8,259 bases of DNA from Niveispirillum sp. (GCA_016463045.1 JAEMSB010000182.1:1-8259); one strand, 5' to 3'. Positions 1 through 7,335 are shown, counted from the first letter of the stretch. Numbers and translations: made by a program. Notes: a model not told the origin generated them from the sequence alone.

Positions 1-16
1 GGTTGAAACAGAACTG

Positions 17-637
17 ATGGCGGCCAGCCCCTTAATGCGGGGCATACACGACCTGTTCGCGCGGATGGAACCGCCGACGGGCGGGCGTGGCGACCTGGAC
101 GGCAATCCCGGCCTGCCGACCGCCCCGACCCTGCGTGATGCCGCCGTCCTGGTACCGCTGGTCGACCGGGTGGAAGGGCCGACCCTGCTGCTGACCCAGC
201 GCACGGCCCATCTGGCGGCCCATGCCGGTCAGATCAGCTTTCCCGGCGGCGGGGTGGAACCGCACGATATCGACCCCATCGCCACCGCCCTGCGGGAGAC
301 TGAGGAAGAGATCGGCCTACCGCGCAGCCATGTGCGGGTTCTGGGCCGGCTCGACACCTATATCACCCGCACCGGATTCCGGGTGGTGCCGGTGGTGGCG
401 CATGTCCGCCCGCCCTTCACCTTGACACCGGACCCCAACGAAGTTGACGCCATTTTCGAGGTGCCGCTGACCTTCATCCTGAACCCCGCCAGCCGGGTGC
501 GGGAAAGCCGGGAGTTCATGGGAGCACAGCGGCATTTCTGGGCCTTCCCCTATGGCGACCGCTACATCTGGGGGGCGACCGCCGGTATGCTGGTGAACCT
601 GTGCGACGTGCTTGCCGGTCTCAACGACGCGACGTGA
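17..637 (+). CDS. Nudix hydrolase, CoA pyrophosphatase (NudL) type
   Basis: A 206-residue Nudix hydrolase that probably cleaves the pyrophosphate of coenzyme A or its derivatives in the cytoplasm, giving phosphopantetheine and 3',5'-ADP. The sequence shows LLLTQRTAHLAAHAG at residues 57-71 running into QISFPGG (72-78). This is the extended signature just before the Nudix box in the CoA-specific subfamily (UPF0035 motif). The Nudix box follows at about 77-101, with the metal-binding core RETEEEIGL at 93-101. The later segments VPVVAHV and YIWGATAGML also resemble E. coli NudL. Length is normal for the family (about 190-210). The start at 17 is uncertain: there is no clear ribosome site and an in-frame ATG lies at 35 (Met7). 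Related genes in many alphaproteobacteria precede a tRNA nucleotidyltransferase gene, but here a sensor kinase follows 58 bases later. Family is confident; the exact substrate is inferred. Confidence 0.92.
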   Translation: MAASPLMRGIHDLFARMEPPTGGRGDLDGNPGLPTAPTLRDAAVLVPLVDRVEGPTLLLTQRTAHLAAHAGQISFPGGGVEPHDIDPIATALRETEEEIGLPRSHVRVLGRLDTYITRTGFRVVPVVAHVRPPFTLTPDPNEVDAIFEVPLTFILNPASRVRESREFMGAQRHFWAFPYGDRYIWGATAGMLVNLCDVLAGLNDAT

Positions 638-695
638 CAATCCCCGCCTTCCATGGTTGATAAGGGGGAAATGTGCAGGCCGGGGGTGAGCCGCG

Positions 696-2984
696 ATGGA
701 AGTGCTGCGCCAGCTTGACCAACTGACCCTGCTGGTCACCTTCGCGGCGGTGGCGTCCGGTCTTGGTGTCTCGCTCTGTATCTATTGGTGGCGGCAGCGG
801 GCCATTCCCGGTCTTGGCTTTCTGACCGGCGGTGTCGTGCTGGGCGCGACGGGCGTCGCCATCCTTGCCACGCGCGATTACATCCCGCTCTGGCTGTCGG
901 TGCTGCTGGGCAATCTGGGGGTGGGATGGGCGCATATCCTGCTGCTGCTGGGCATCCGGCGTTTTGCGGGTCGGCCCCTGCGCTGGACCGTGCCGGTCGC
1001 CACCCTGGCCATCCTGACGGCGGTACTGCTCTATGATGTGCTGCACCGGAACGACATCATCCTGCGCTCCATCGCGGGCTCGATCTGGCTGATCGGGATC
1101 AAGATCGCCATCGCCTATGAAAGCTGGCGGCAAGGGCGCACAGTGGCGCCCCGCCTGTGGGTGGTGATCACCACCGTATTCGCGGGGATGGCCCTGGTGA
1201 TGCTGATCCGCATCATCGATATCGTCTGGCGGCAGGACGAGGGGGGATTCTTTTCCCCCAGCCCGGCGGCGGCCCTCAATTTCCTGCTGGCGACCGTGGG
1301 GCTGGTGGCCGGTTGCATGGCGGTCATGGCCCTGACCAACGATTTCCTGCAACGGCGGCTGGAGGCAGAAGCGGCGGAGAATGCCCGTGTGGCGCGCGAA
1401 CGCGATCAGGCCGCGCAGACGGCGGATGCCGCCAACCGCGCCAAATCCGTCTTCCTGGCTGCCGTCAGCCATGAGATCCGGACCCCCATCAATGCCGTGA
1501 TGGGGGGCCTGGAAATCCTGAACGGCCAGGGACAGCACGACCCCGCCTCCCCCCAGGGCAAGGTGCTGGAGGTGATGGACAAGGCGGGACAGTCCATGCT
1601 GGCGCTGCTGGATGATCTGCTGGACATCACGCGGATCGAGGCGGGTCACCTGTCGCTGCTGTCGGCCCCCATGGACCTGCACCAGCGTCTGCACGACGCC
1701 ATCGACCTGATGGCGGGGCGTGCGGCGGCGGGCGGGCTGTCGCTGGAACTGACCATCGGCGCCGATGTTCCCCGGCATGTCAGCATGGATGCGGCCCGCC
1801 TGCGTCAGATCCTGCTGAACCTGATCGGCAATGCCATCAAATTCACCGAACGCGGCGGCATCAAGGTGGTGGCCGCGCGACAGCCGCCCGCCGTGGGCCA
1901 TGCCAGCGCCACGCCGGGTGCCGCCCTGGTGCGGATCACGGTGGCCGATACCGGCATCGGCATTCCCGCCGCCAAGCTGCCGCATGTCTTCGACGCCTTC
2001 TATCAGGCCGAAGCCGGGGACAGCCGCCGTTTCGGCGGGGTCGGCCTGGGCCTAGCCATTTCCAAGCGGCTGGTCGGCATGATGGGCGGCACCATCCAGG
2101 TGGACAGCGCACCCGGCCATGGCACCGTCTTCACCCTTGACCTGCCCATGCCACTGGCCGCCGCCCCGGCCCAGGCACCGGGTGCTGCGGCCCGCCTGCT
2201 GCCCTACTGGACCAGCCGTCCACAGGTGCTGCTGGTGGAGGATGATGCCGTCAACCAGTTCGTGGCGACACAACTGCTGACCCGGCAGGGTGTGCAGGTG
2301 ATCACAGCAGAGGATGGGGAGACGGCGCTAGCCACGCTCGCCACGCAGCGGGTGAAGCTGGTGCTGATGGATATTGGCATGCCGGGCATGGACGGGTTTG
2401 AAACCACGGCCAAGCTGCGCCAAGGCGGCGGGCCAATGGCGTCGGTGCCCGTCGTCGCCCTGACGGCCAATGTCCTGCCCGAAACCGTGTCGCGCAGCCG
2501 GGCCGTGGGCATGCAGGGCTTCATCGCCAAGCCCATCAAGCTGGAGGAACTTCTATCCACCCTGGCCCGCATCATTCCGCCCGACGGCGTGGGTGCCGTG
2601 GCCCTGGCCGGCGCGGAACCGGTGCAGGTTACCCAGATGCGGCCGACCGATACCGGGCCGATGGGCGCGCTGCGCGGGCGGCTTGGCGGGCCGGCGGTGG
2701 ATGGGCTGCTGCTGCTGGCGGCACAGAATGTGGCCGATGCCCGCCGCAGCCTGCGCCCCGCCGGTGATGATGACGCCATTGATGTCGCGGCGGTGCGGCG
2801 TCTGGCGCTGCGCATGGCCGATGGGCTGGACGCTGTCGGTTTCCCCGCTGATGCACAAGCCCTGCGCGATTGTCTGGGCCTGCTGCGTCCGGGCCAGCCG
2901 GTCAATACGGCCCTTGCCGCCATGGATGCCATCCTGGCCGACGCACAGGCCCGTTTGCCGCGCATTCGCACCGCGGCGGAATGA
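696..2984 (+). CDS. Membrane hybrid sensor histidine kinase with C-terminal receiver domain
   Basis: A 762-residue hybrid two-component kinase of the inner membrane. Residues 1-214 hold about seven hydrophobic segments (roughly 10-31, 40-58, 65-88, 98-114, 124-142, 152-178, 194-214) with short loops and no large periplasmic sensor domain, so the signal is probably sensed in or at the membrane. A charged coiled coil (about 215-250) leads to the HisKA domain with phosphoacceptor His259 in SHEIRTP. The ATPase domain has the N-box NLIGNAIKF (Asn375, Asn379), the G1 box DTGIGIP (418-424) and the G2 box GVGLGL (448-453). The receiver domain (about 509-627) has the acidic EDD at 515-517, phospho-acceptor Asp559 in LMDIGMPGMDG, Thr590 and Lys612. 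Residues 640-762 form a helical tail that resembles an Hpt domain but contains no histidine. GGTGAG lies five bases before the ATG and supports this start. No separate response regulator is adjacent, so the output partner is unknown. Confidence 0.93.
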   Translation: MEVLRQLDQLTLLVTFAAVASGLGVSLCIYWWRQRAIPGLGFLTGGVVLGATGVAILATRDYIPLWLSVLLGNLGVGWAHILLLLGIRRFAGRPLRWTVPVATLAILTAVLLYDVLHRNDIILRSIAGSIWLIGIKIAIAYESWRQGRTVAPRLWVVITTVFAGMALVMLIRIIDIVWRQDEGGFFSPSPAAALNFLLATVGLVAGCMAVMALTNDFLQRRLEAEAAENARVARERDQAAQTADAANRAKSVFLAAVSHEIRTPINAVMGGLEILNGQGQHDPASPQGKVLEVMDKAGQSMLALLDDLLDITRIEAGHLSLLSAPMDLHQRLHDAIDLMAGRAAAGGLSLELTIGADVPRHVSMDAARLRQILLNLIGNAIKFTERGGIKVVAARQPPAVGHASATPGAALVRITVADTGIGIPAAKLPHVFDAFYQAEAGDSRRFGGVGLGLAISKRLVGMMGGTIQVDSAPGHGTVFTLDLPMPLAAAPAQAPGAAARLLPYWTSRPQVLLVEDDAVNQFVATQLLTRQGVQVITAEDGETALATLATQRVKLVLMDIGMPGMDGFETTAKLRQGGGPMASVPVVALTANVLPETVSRSRAVGMQGFIAKPIKLEELLSTLARIIPPDGVGAVALAGAEPVQVTQMRPTDTGPMGALRGRLGGPAVDGLLLLAAQNVADARRSLRPAGDDDAIDVAAVRRLALRMADGLDAVGFPADAQALRDCLGLLRPGQPVNTALAAMDAILADAQARLPRIRTAAE

Positions 2985-3039
2985 TCGCGAATATGGCACG
3001 TCAGCCATTCATCAAAAGAATACCGATGATTTATTTGAA

Positions 3040-3053
3040 TTGATCCAAATCAG
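3040..3053 (+). promoter_or_regulatory. FNR/FixK-type operator upstream of ompW
   Basis: The sequence TTGATCCAAATCAG matches the FNR/Anr/FixK consensus TTGAT-N4-ATCAA at 9 of 10 defined positions. Its centre (3046/3047) falls at -41.5 relative to the start point predicted from the -10 element at 3076-3081. That is the placement of a class II activated promoter. E. coli ompW is known to be FNR-activated, so oxygen-limited induction is a reasonable inference here. Confidence 0.62.
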
Positions 3054-3075
3054 GGAAATGATCACATCGGGCTTC

Positions 3076-3081
3076 TATAAG
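3076..3081 (+). promoter_or_regulatory. Predicted -10 element of the ompW promoter
   Basis: TATAAG matches the sigma-70 -10 consensus at five of six positions and lies in a locally AT-rich stretch. The predicted transcription start is near 3088, which leaves a leader of about 76 bases before the ompW ATG. There is no good -35 hexamer at the usual distance. That fits a promoter whose -35 region is replaced by the activator site at 3040-3053. Prediction only. Confidence 0.5.
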
Positions 3082-3163
3082 AAAACCTGTAAGCGACGAC
3101 TGAAAACAGCGTCCGGCCGGCGGCGGAAATATTCGCCCGGCACACGATACAGGAGCCTTATCC

Positions 3164-3817
3164 ATGAAGAAATTCGCTGTTCCGGCGCTGGCCGCCGCGT
3201 TGACGATGGGTGCCGCTGTCATGCCGGCCCATGCCGAAAAGGCCGCCGGCGACCTGCTGGTCCGTGGCCGCGTCATCTATGTGCAGCCGGATGAAAGCAG
3301 CAGCCTGAAGTTGGGCACGACCGCCATCGCCGGCAAGGCAGCGGTGGACAGCTCCACCGTGCCGGAACTGGATTTCAGCTACTTCTTCACCGACAATCTG
3401 GCCGCCGAACTGATCCTGGGCACGACGCACCATAATGTGGCGGCCAAGGGCTCGCCGCTGGGCGCCTCGGTTGATCTGGGCGATGTCTGGCTGCTGCCGC
3501 CGACCCTGACCCTGCAATATCATTTCAATCCGAAGGGCAAGATCAGCCCCTATGTCGGTGCCGGTGTGAACTACACGATTTTCTATGGCGACGATCCGGG
3601 TGCCGCCAAGGGTATCTCCTATGACAATGCCTTCGGTCTGGCGGCACAGGCTGGTGTCGATATCGAACTCAACGACAAATGGTCGCTGAATTTCGATGTG
3701 AAGAAGATCTGGCTGGATACGGATGTGAAGGTGAATGCCGGCCTTGCCAGCCCGGTCAATGCCAAGGTCGATATTGATCCGTGGATCTTCGGCGTCGGTG
3801 TCGGCTACCGGTTCTGA
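3164..3817 (+). CDS. ompW: OmpW family outer membrane beta-barrel protein
   Basis: A 217-residue outer membrane protein of the OmpW family, small eight-stranded barrels thought to form a narrow hydrophobic channel. The sequence begins with a clear Sec signal peptide: MKK, a hydrophobic run, then AHA at 22-24 with cleavage expected before Glu25. The mature part has alternating amphipathic strands, family-like segments LLPPTLTLQYHF and SPYVGAGVNYTIFY in the middle, and ends in GVGVGYRF. The final aromatic Phe is the usual barrel-assembly signal for the BAM machinery. Length is typical. The start is fixed by AGGAG at 3151-3155, eight bases before the ATG. An FNR-type box with a well-placed -10 upstream suggests induction under low oxygen. 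OmpW proteins have been linked to stress, osmotic and anaerobic responses, but the cargo of this one cannot be read from the sequence. Confidence 0.93.
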   Translation: MKKFAVPALAAALTMGAAVMPAHAEKAAGDLLVRGRVIYVQPDESSSLKLGTTAIAGKAAVDSSTVPELDFSYFFTDNLAAELILGTTHHNVAAKGSPLGASVDLGDVWLLPPTLTLQYHFNPKGKISPYVGAGVNYTIFYGDDPGAAKGISYDNAFGLAAQAGVDIELNDKWSLNFDVKKIWLDTDVKVNAGLASPVNAKVDIDPWIFGVGVGYRF

Positions 3818-3837
3818 TCGGGTTCGGCTGCGTCCGT

Positions 3838-3968
3838 CCCTTGAAACCGGGGGCGGCCATGTTGGGAAGGGACTTGGCCTCGGGCCCTGTCCGGGGGTAC
3901 ATAAGCCCCTTTCCAACGTGGCCGCCCCCGGACCTTTTCGGGGCCGGCCCGCCCTTGAGATCGGGAGC
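3838..3968. repeat. Diverged 17-bp direct repeats bounding the stem-loop before prfB
   Basis: Bases 3838-3854 (cccttgaaaccgggggc) and 3952-3968 (cccttgagatcgggagc) match at 14 of 17 positions, and all three differences are transitions. They lie 114 bases apart and enclose most of the long inverted repeat. The left copy overlaps the left stem arm and the right copy supplies the GGGAG ribosome site of prfB. The layout could reflect a local duplication or the ends of an inserted palindromic element, but chance in GC-rich DNA is not excluded. Confidence 0.4.
3847..3931 (+). terminator. Long stem-loop between ompW and prfB (terminator or prfB leader structure)
   Basis: The arms 3847-3871 and 3907-3931 pair along 25 consecutive positions in a + strand transcript, with two G-U wobbles and a 35-base loop that contains the palindrome GGGCCC (3882-3887). 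On the - strand the two wobbles become A-C mismatches, so the structure fits a + strand RNA better than a symmetrical DNA site. The run TTTT at 3935-3938 begins four bases after the stem, so it is at best a weak intrinsic terminator for ompW. It ends 43 bases before the prfB start and could also act as a leader structure or be a dispersed palindromic repeat. Confidence 0.5.
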
Positions 3969-3974
3969 ACGCAC

Positions 3975-5097
3975 ATGCGCGCTGAAATCCAGGCGGTGAC
4001 GGAGGCTGTTGAACAGTCTCTGGTCCTGCTGAGGAGGCATCTTTGACTGGGAGAAATCCCTTTTCCGCCTCGACGAACTAACCGCCCTTACCGAAGACCC
4101 GAACCTGTGGAATGACAGCGACCGGGCCCAGAAGCTCCTGCGCGAAAAGAACCAGTTGGAAGCGTCGCTGAATGGCACGCGGCAGCTGGAGCGCGACCTG
4201 AAGGACAATCTGGAACTTCTGGAAATGGCCGAGATGGAAGGCGATCAGGACATGATCGCCGAAGCCGAAGCCGCCGTTCTGTCGCTGAAGGACCGTGCGG
4301 CCACCATGGAGCTGGAAAGCCTGCTTTCCGGTGAGGCTGACGCCAACGACGCCTATCTGGAAGTGAATGCCGGTGCCGGCGGCACAGAGGCCCAGGACTG
4401 GGCCCTGATCCTGTTCCGCATGTATTCCCGCTGGGCCGAACAGCACAATTACAAGGTCGAGCTGCTGGACGAGACCAATGGTGAAGAGGCCGGCATCAAG
4501 TCCGCCACCATCCAGGTCAAGGGCCACAATGCCTATGGCTGGCTGAAGTCGGAGACGGGCGTGCATCGCCTGGTCCGCATCAGCCCGTTCGACAGCCAGG
4601 CCCGCCGCCACACCTCCTTTTCCTCCGTCTCCGTGACGCCCGTCATCGACGACAAGATCAATGTCGAGATCAATGAGAAGGATGTGAAGGTCGATACGTT
4701 CCGCGCGTCGGGTGCCGGTGGGCAGCACGTGAACAAGACCGACTCGGCGGTGCGCTTCACCCATATCCCCACCGGGATCGTGGTGTCGTGCCAGCAGGAA
4801 CGCAGCCAGCACAAGAACCGGGCCAAGGCCTGGGACATGCTGCGCGCCCGCATCTATGAGATGGAACTGCGCAAGCGCGAGGAAGCGGCCAACGCCCTGG
4901 AAGCTACCAAGACCGATATCGGCTGGGGCCACCAGATCCGCTCCTACGTGCTGCAGCCCTATCAGATGGTGAAGGACCTGCGGACCAATGTCGAAACCTC
5001 CGACAGCGCCGGTGTGCTGAACGGTGATCTCGACAAGTTCTTGCAGGCGGCATTGGCGATGCGCATCAACGGCCATGGTGATGCGCAGGCCCAATGA
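3975..5097 (+). CDS. prfB: Peptide chain release factor 2 (RF2), expressed by programmed +1 frameshift
   Basis: RF2 recognises UGA and UAA stop codons in the ribosomal A site and triggers peptide release. The reading frame opens at ATG 3975 (GGGAG at 3963-3967, seven bases upstream), runs 23 codons to an in-frame TGA at 4044-4046, and continues in the +1 frame from GAC at 4045 to the stop at 5095-5097. The joined product is 373 residues; E. coli RF2 has 365. The codon-recognition tripeptide SPF is at residues 203-205, inside RISPFDSQARRH. The catalytic GGQ is at 248-250, inside GAGGQHVNKT; its glutamine positions water for ester hydrolysis in the peptidyl transferase centre. SPF rather than PxT identifies RF2, not RF1. 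The shift makes synthesis self-limiting: when RF2 is plentiful the TGA is read as a stop. A caller that ignores the shift would start the gene falsely at 4156. Confidence 0.97.
4032..4047 (+). promoter_or_regulatory. prfB programmed +1 frameshift signal
   Basis: All classical parts are present: an internal Shine-Dalgarno-like AGGAGG (4032-4037), three bases of spacing (CAT), the slippery codon CTT (4041-4043), and the stop TGA followed by C (4044-4047), a poor termination context. Spacing equals that of E. coli prfB. The tRNA on CTT slips one base onto TTT and translation resumes with GAC TGG GAG. Low RF2 favours the shift, giving autoregulation. Confidence 0.96.
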
Positions 5098-5131
5098 TCC
5101 GGCCGCTTCATCAAAAGTGACGTTTTCTGCC

Positions 5132-5169
5132 AAGGCCCGGTAACAATCTGTTGCCGGGCCTTTGTTTTT
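5132..5169 (+). terminator. Intrinsic terminator of prfB
   Basis: A 14-bp stem with one G-U wobble pairs 5132-5145 with 5149-5162 around a three-base loop (ATC). The tail TGTTTTT follows directly (5163-5169). It lies 34 bases after the prfB stop codon and is a textbook rho-independent terminator, separating prfB from the downstream kinase. Confidence 0.9.
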
Positions 5170-5262
5170 GCCTCAGAAAGGGGCAACCGGGCGCGGCGCA
5201 TAAAAAGGCGCCAGCCCGTTCCCATTTTTCCAAAACGGATGCCCCAGCGTCGGTGGGACGCG

Positions 5263-5289
5263 ATCAGGCATCGTATGGGGTTGCCTGAT
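5263..5289. promoter_or_regulatory. Dyad overlapping the start codon of the PAS kinase gene
   Basis: ATCAGGCA (5263-5270) and TGCCTGAT (5282-5289) are perfect 8-bp inverted repeats around an 11-base spacer. The right arm includes the first two bases of the ATG at 5288, and the spacer holds the only G-rich candidate ribosome site (GGGG at 5277-5280). It may be an operator or an RNA hairpin limiting translation. Chance cannot be excluded. Confidence 0.4.
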
Positions 5290-6904
5290 GGTCGCGTTGG
5301 ATTCGACCGCGCTTGATTTGCCGGCCCTGGGGGCGGCGGGGGCGGACCGTCTGTTCCTTTCCTATTTCAACAGCACCTCGCAGGTGTTGGTCCTTCTGGA
5401 CGCGGACGGAACCGTTCGTGCGGCCAACCGTGCCGCCCTGCGCGTAGGCGATCTGGCGGCAGAACAGGTTCTGGGTCTGGCCCTGTGGGACACGCCCTGG
5501 TGGCGCGGTTCATTGGGGGTGCGTGAACGGCTGGTATCGGCGGTACAGGCGGCCGGCAGGGGTGCCACCATCCGTTTCGATGCGGCCACGGGGCCGGAAA
5601 CGGGTGCCCCTCTGGTCTTTGACCTGTCGGTCACGCCCATTGATCCCGGTGCCGACGGCGCTATCCGCCTGATGGTGGAGGCGCGCGACGTGACGGAGGC
5701 GCGCGATATCGAACAAGCGATGCGTGCCAATGAACAGCGCCTGCGCGACATGGTCGAAGGCTCGGTCCAGGGTATTGTCGTGCATTCGGGCGGGCGTATC
5801 CTGTTCTGTAACACCGCCTATGCCCAGATGCTGGGCTATTCGTCGGTGCTGGATGTGCTGTCGATGGAGTTGGACCGCATCATTCCGGAACCGGGGCGGG
5901 AGCAGGCCAATCGCGCCTGGTCCATTCTGCTGGCCGGGGGCAAGCTGCCCATCATCCGGTCCACCCCCAATATCTGCTGTGACGGCTCGCTGATCCATGT
6001 CGATGTACTGGCCCGGCGCATCGTCTGGGACGGGCAATATGCCATCCAGGCGACGGTCGTGGACGTGACGGCGCAGGCCAAGGCCGCCGCCGCAGAGGCG
6101 GCGCGTCTGGCCGCGGAAGCCGCATCCCGGACAAAATCCGCTTTCATCGCGACCATGAGCCATGAGTTGCGCACGCCCCTGAATGCCATTCTGGGTTTCG
6201 CCGGGATGATCGCCAGCGGCGACCGTGACGGGGTGCCGCCCGACCCGCGTCATGCGGAATATGCGGGCGACATCATGGTGGCGGCCAACCATCTGCTGTC
6301 TGTCATCAACGACATGCTGCACCTGTCAAAGATCGAGGCGGGGCGTCTGACGCTGGAACCCTGCTGGATCCCTCTGGAAGGGGAATTGCGGCAGATTCAG
6401 CGGATCGCCCGCGGTTTGTCACGGGATAAGAACCTGTCCATTGAGGTGGAACTGCCAGCAGGTGAGCCGCTGCTGCTGCTGGCCGATGAACGGGCGCTGC
6501 GGCAATTGCTGCTGAACATTGTCGGCAATGCCGTGAAGTTCACGCCCCATGGCGGGGATATCCGCCTGGTCGCTGAATTGGACCGCCATGACGGGCGGCT
6601 GGTCCTGTCCGTGGCTGATACCGGCATGGGCATTCCCGAAGGCGATCTGGAGCGCATCTGGCGTCCGTTCGAACAGGTGGGGCGGGTGCAGGATCACCAG
6701 AACGGGACGGGTCTGGGCCTTTCCATTGCACGGGCCCTGGCTGAACTGCACGGTGCCGCTGTGTCGGTGGACAGCAAGCTTGGCCTGGGCACGGTCTTCC
6801 GTTTTCGGTTCCCCGCGAACCATGTGGCCCGTGGCTCTGCGCCGCGTCCCGCACCGTCCAACGACGAGATGGACGAATCGATGGTCGCCCGCGTCGGGCG
6901 GTAG
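5288..6904 (+). CDS. Soluble two-PAS sensor histidine kinase
   Basis: A 538-residue cytoplasmic sensor kinase; I see no membrane segment or signal peptide. Two PAS-like modules come first. PAS1 is at about 27-138, including VLVLLDADGTVRAANRAA and the closing VEARDVTEARD. PAS2 is at about 150-262, including GIVVHSGGRILFCNTAYAQM and closing with VVDVTAQ. An alanine-rich coiled coil (about 262-284) leads to HisKA with phosphoacceptor His292 in SHELRTPLNAILGF. The ATPase domain has the N-box NIVGNAVKF (Asn410, Asn414), the G1 box DTGMGIP (444-450) and the G2 box GTGLGL (473-478). It ends in a short Pro/Asp/Glu-containing tail with no receiver domain. No haem- or flavin-binding residue can be assigned with certainty, so the PAS ligand is unknown. 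The start is moderately supported: the ribosome site is weak and a dyad covers the ATG. No response regulator gene adjoins it. Confidence 0.92.
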   Translation: MVALDSTALDLPALGAAGADRLFLSYFNSTSQVLVLLDADGTVRAANRAALRVGDLAAEQVLGLALWDTPWWRGSLGVRERLVSAVQAAGRGATIRFDAATGPETGAPLVFDLSVTPIDPGADGAIRLMVEARDVTEARDIEQAMRANEQRLRDMVEGSVQGIVVHSGGRILFCNTAYAQMLGYSSVLDVLSMELDRIIPEPGREQANRAWSILLAGGKLPIIRSTPNICCDGSLIHVDVLARRIVWDGQYAIQATVVDVTAQAKAAAAEAARLAAEAASRTKSAFIATMSHELRTPLNAILGFAGMIASGDRDGVPPDPRHAEYAGDIMVAANHLLSVINDMLHLSKIEAGRLTLEPCWIPLEGELRQIQRIARGLSRDKNLSIEVELPAGEPLLLLADERALRQLLLNIVGNAVKFTPHGGDIRLVAELDRHDGRLVLSVADTGMGIPEGDLERIWRPFEQVGRVQDHQNGTGLGLSIARALAELHGAAVSVDSKLGLGTVFRFRFPANHVARGSAPRPAPSNDEMDESMVARVGR

Positions 6905-6949
6905 GTCCCGTCGCGCTGCTATTGTTCGTCCTGTGCTCCCGCCGAAGCG

Positions 6950-6970
6950 CCTGTCCGGTGACCGGTCAGG
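6950..6970. repeat. 21-bp dyad after the PAS kinase, with a second GACCGGTC copy at 7015-7022
   Basis: Ten-base arms (CCTGTCCGGT and ACCGGTCAGG) flank a single G and pair at nine of ten positions. Its right part TGACCGGTCAGG (6959-6970) recurs as TGACCGGTCCGG at 7014-7025, 55 bases on. Both contain the perfect palindrome GACCGGTC. No T-run follows, so this does not look like an intrinsic terminator. A paired operator is possible. Confidence 0.4.
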
Positions 6971-7294
6971 AAAGTGTCGTGTCGTTGCTCATCCCCACTG
7001 TTGTCGTGCCTATTGACCGGTCCGGCGCGGATGATCGTGCGTCTTGCCAGCTCAATGCATGTAAACCCGCTCCTATGCCAAAGAACAGGTGAGGCAAGGC
7101 TGGACACTTCGCCAGGGTAACGGAAACATAACAGTTTTGCTCTATCTGCTTTGCTCCCGACAATGTTGCAGATGGGCGCAGGGCCTCTCTTAACTTGTCC
7201 AGAACAGGGGCTTGGAGAGCAGATTGCTGACGAAATAGGTCATGTCTGGACGTGCAATCAAAGAAAGAATAGAGATCGCACTCCGTCGCCTATA

Positions 7295-7306
7295 GTCATA
7301 TGACTT
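7295..7306. repeat. Perfect 12-bp palindrome AGTCATATGACT
   Basis: AGTCATATGACT is fully self-complementary and sits in AT-richer spacer DNA. This size and symmetry suit a dimeric regulator site, but no gene or promoter can be tied to it. Confidence 0.35.
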
Positions 7307-7335
7307 CACCGGTGTCGCCAAGATCGGATACAACC

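Noticed and set aside
621..1985. Long 454-codon - strand open frame opposite the hybrid kinase
   Set aside because: It is the mirror of a GC-rich gene with clear kinase domains on the + strand; its His/Gln/Arg/Gly-rich content is typical of such shadows.
3756..4208. Open frames on both strands through the ompW-prfB spacer with similar peptides
   Set aside because: The similarity arises because both strands read the same inverted repeat; no domain or ribosome site supports coding.
3008..5117. TTCATCAAAAG occurring at 3008-3018 and 5107-5117, each just after a stop codon
   Set aside because: An 11-base match in AT-rich intergenic DNA with no shared flanks is likely coincidence.
4078..5133. 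351-codon - strand open frame opposite prfB
   Set aside because: It is antisense to a certain prfB, and its composition is explained by the complementary strand of that gene.
5195..5238. Short hairpins (GGCGC/GCGCC and CCGTT/AACGG) between the prfB terminator and the PAS kinase
   Set aside because: Five-base arms are expected by chance in this sequence and no promoter or tail goes with them.
6966..7163. 65-codon - strand open frame
   Set aside because: No recognisable domain and no clear ribosome site. It spans the GACCGGTC repeats, which are better read as DNA sites.
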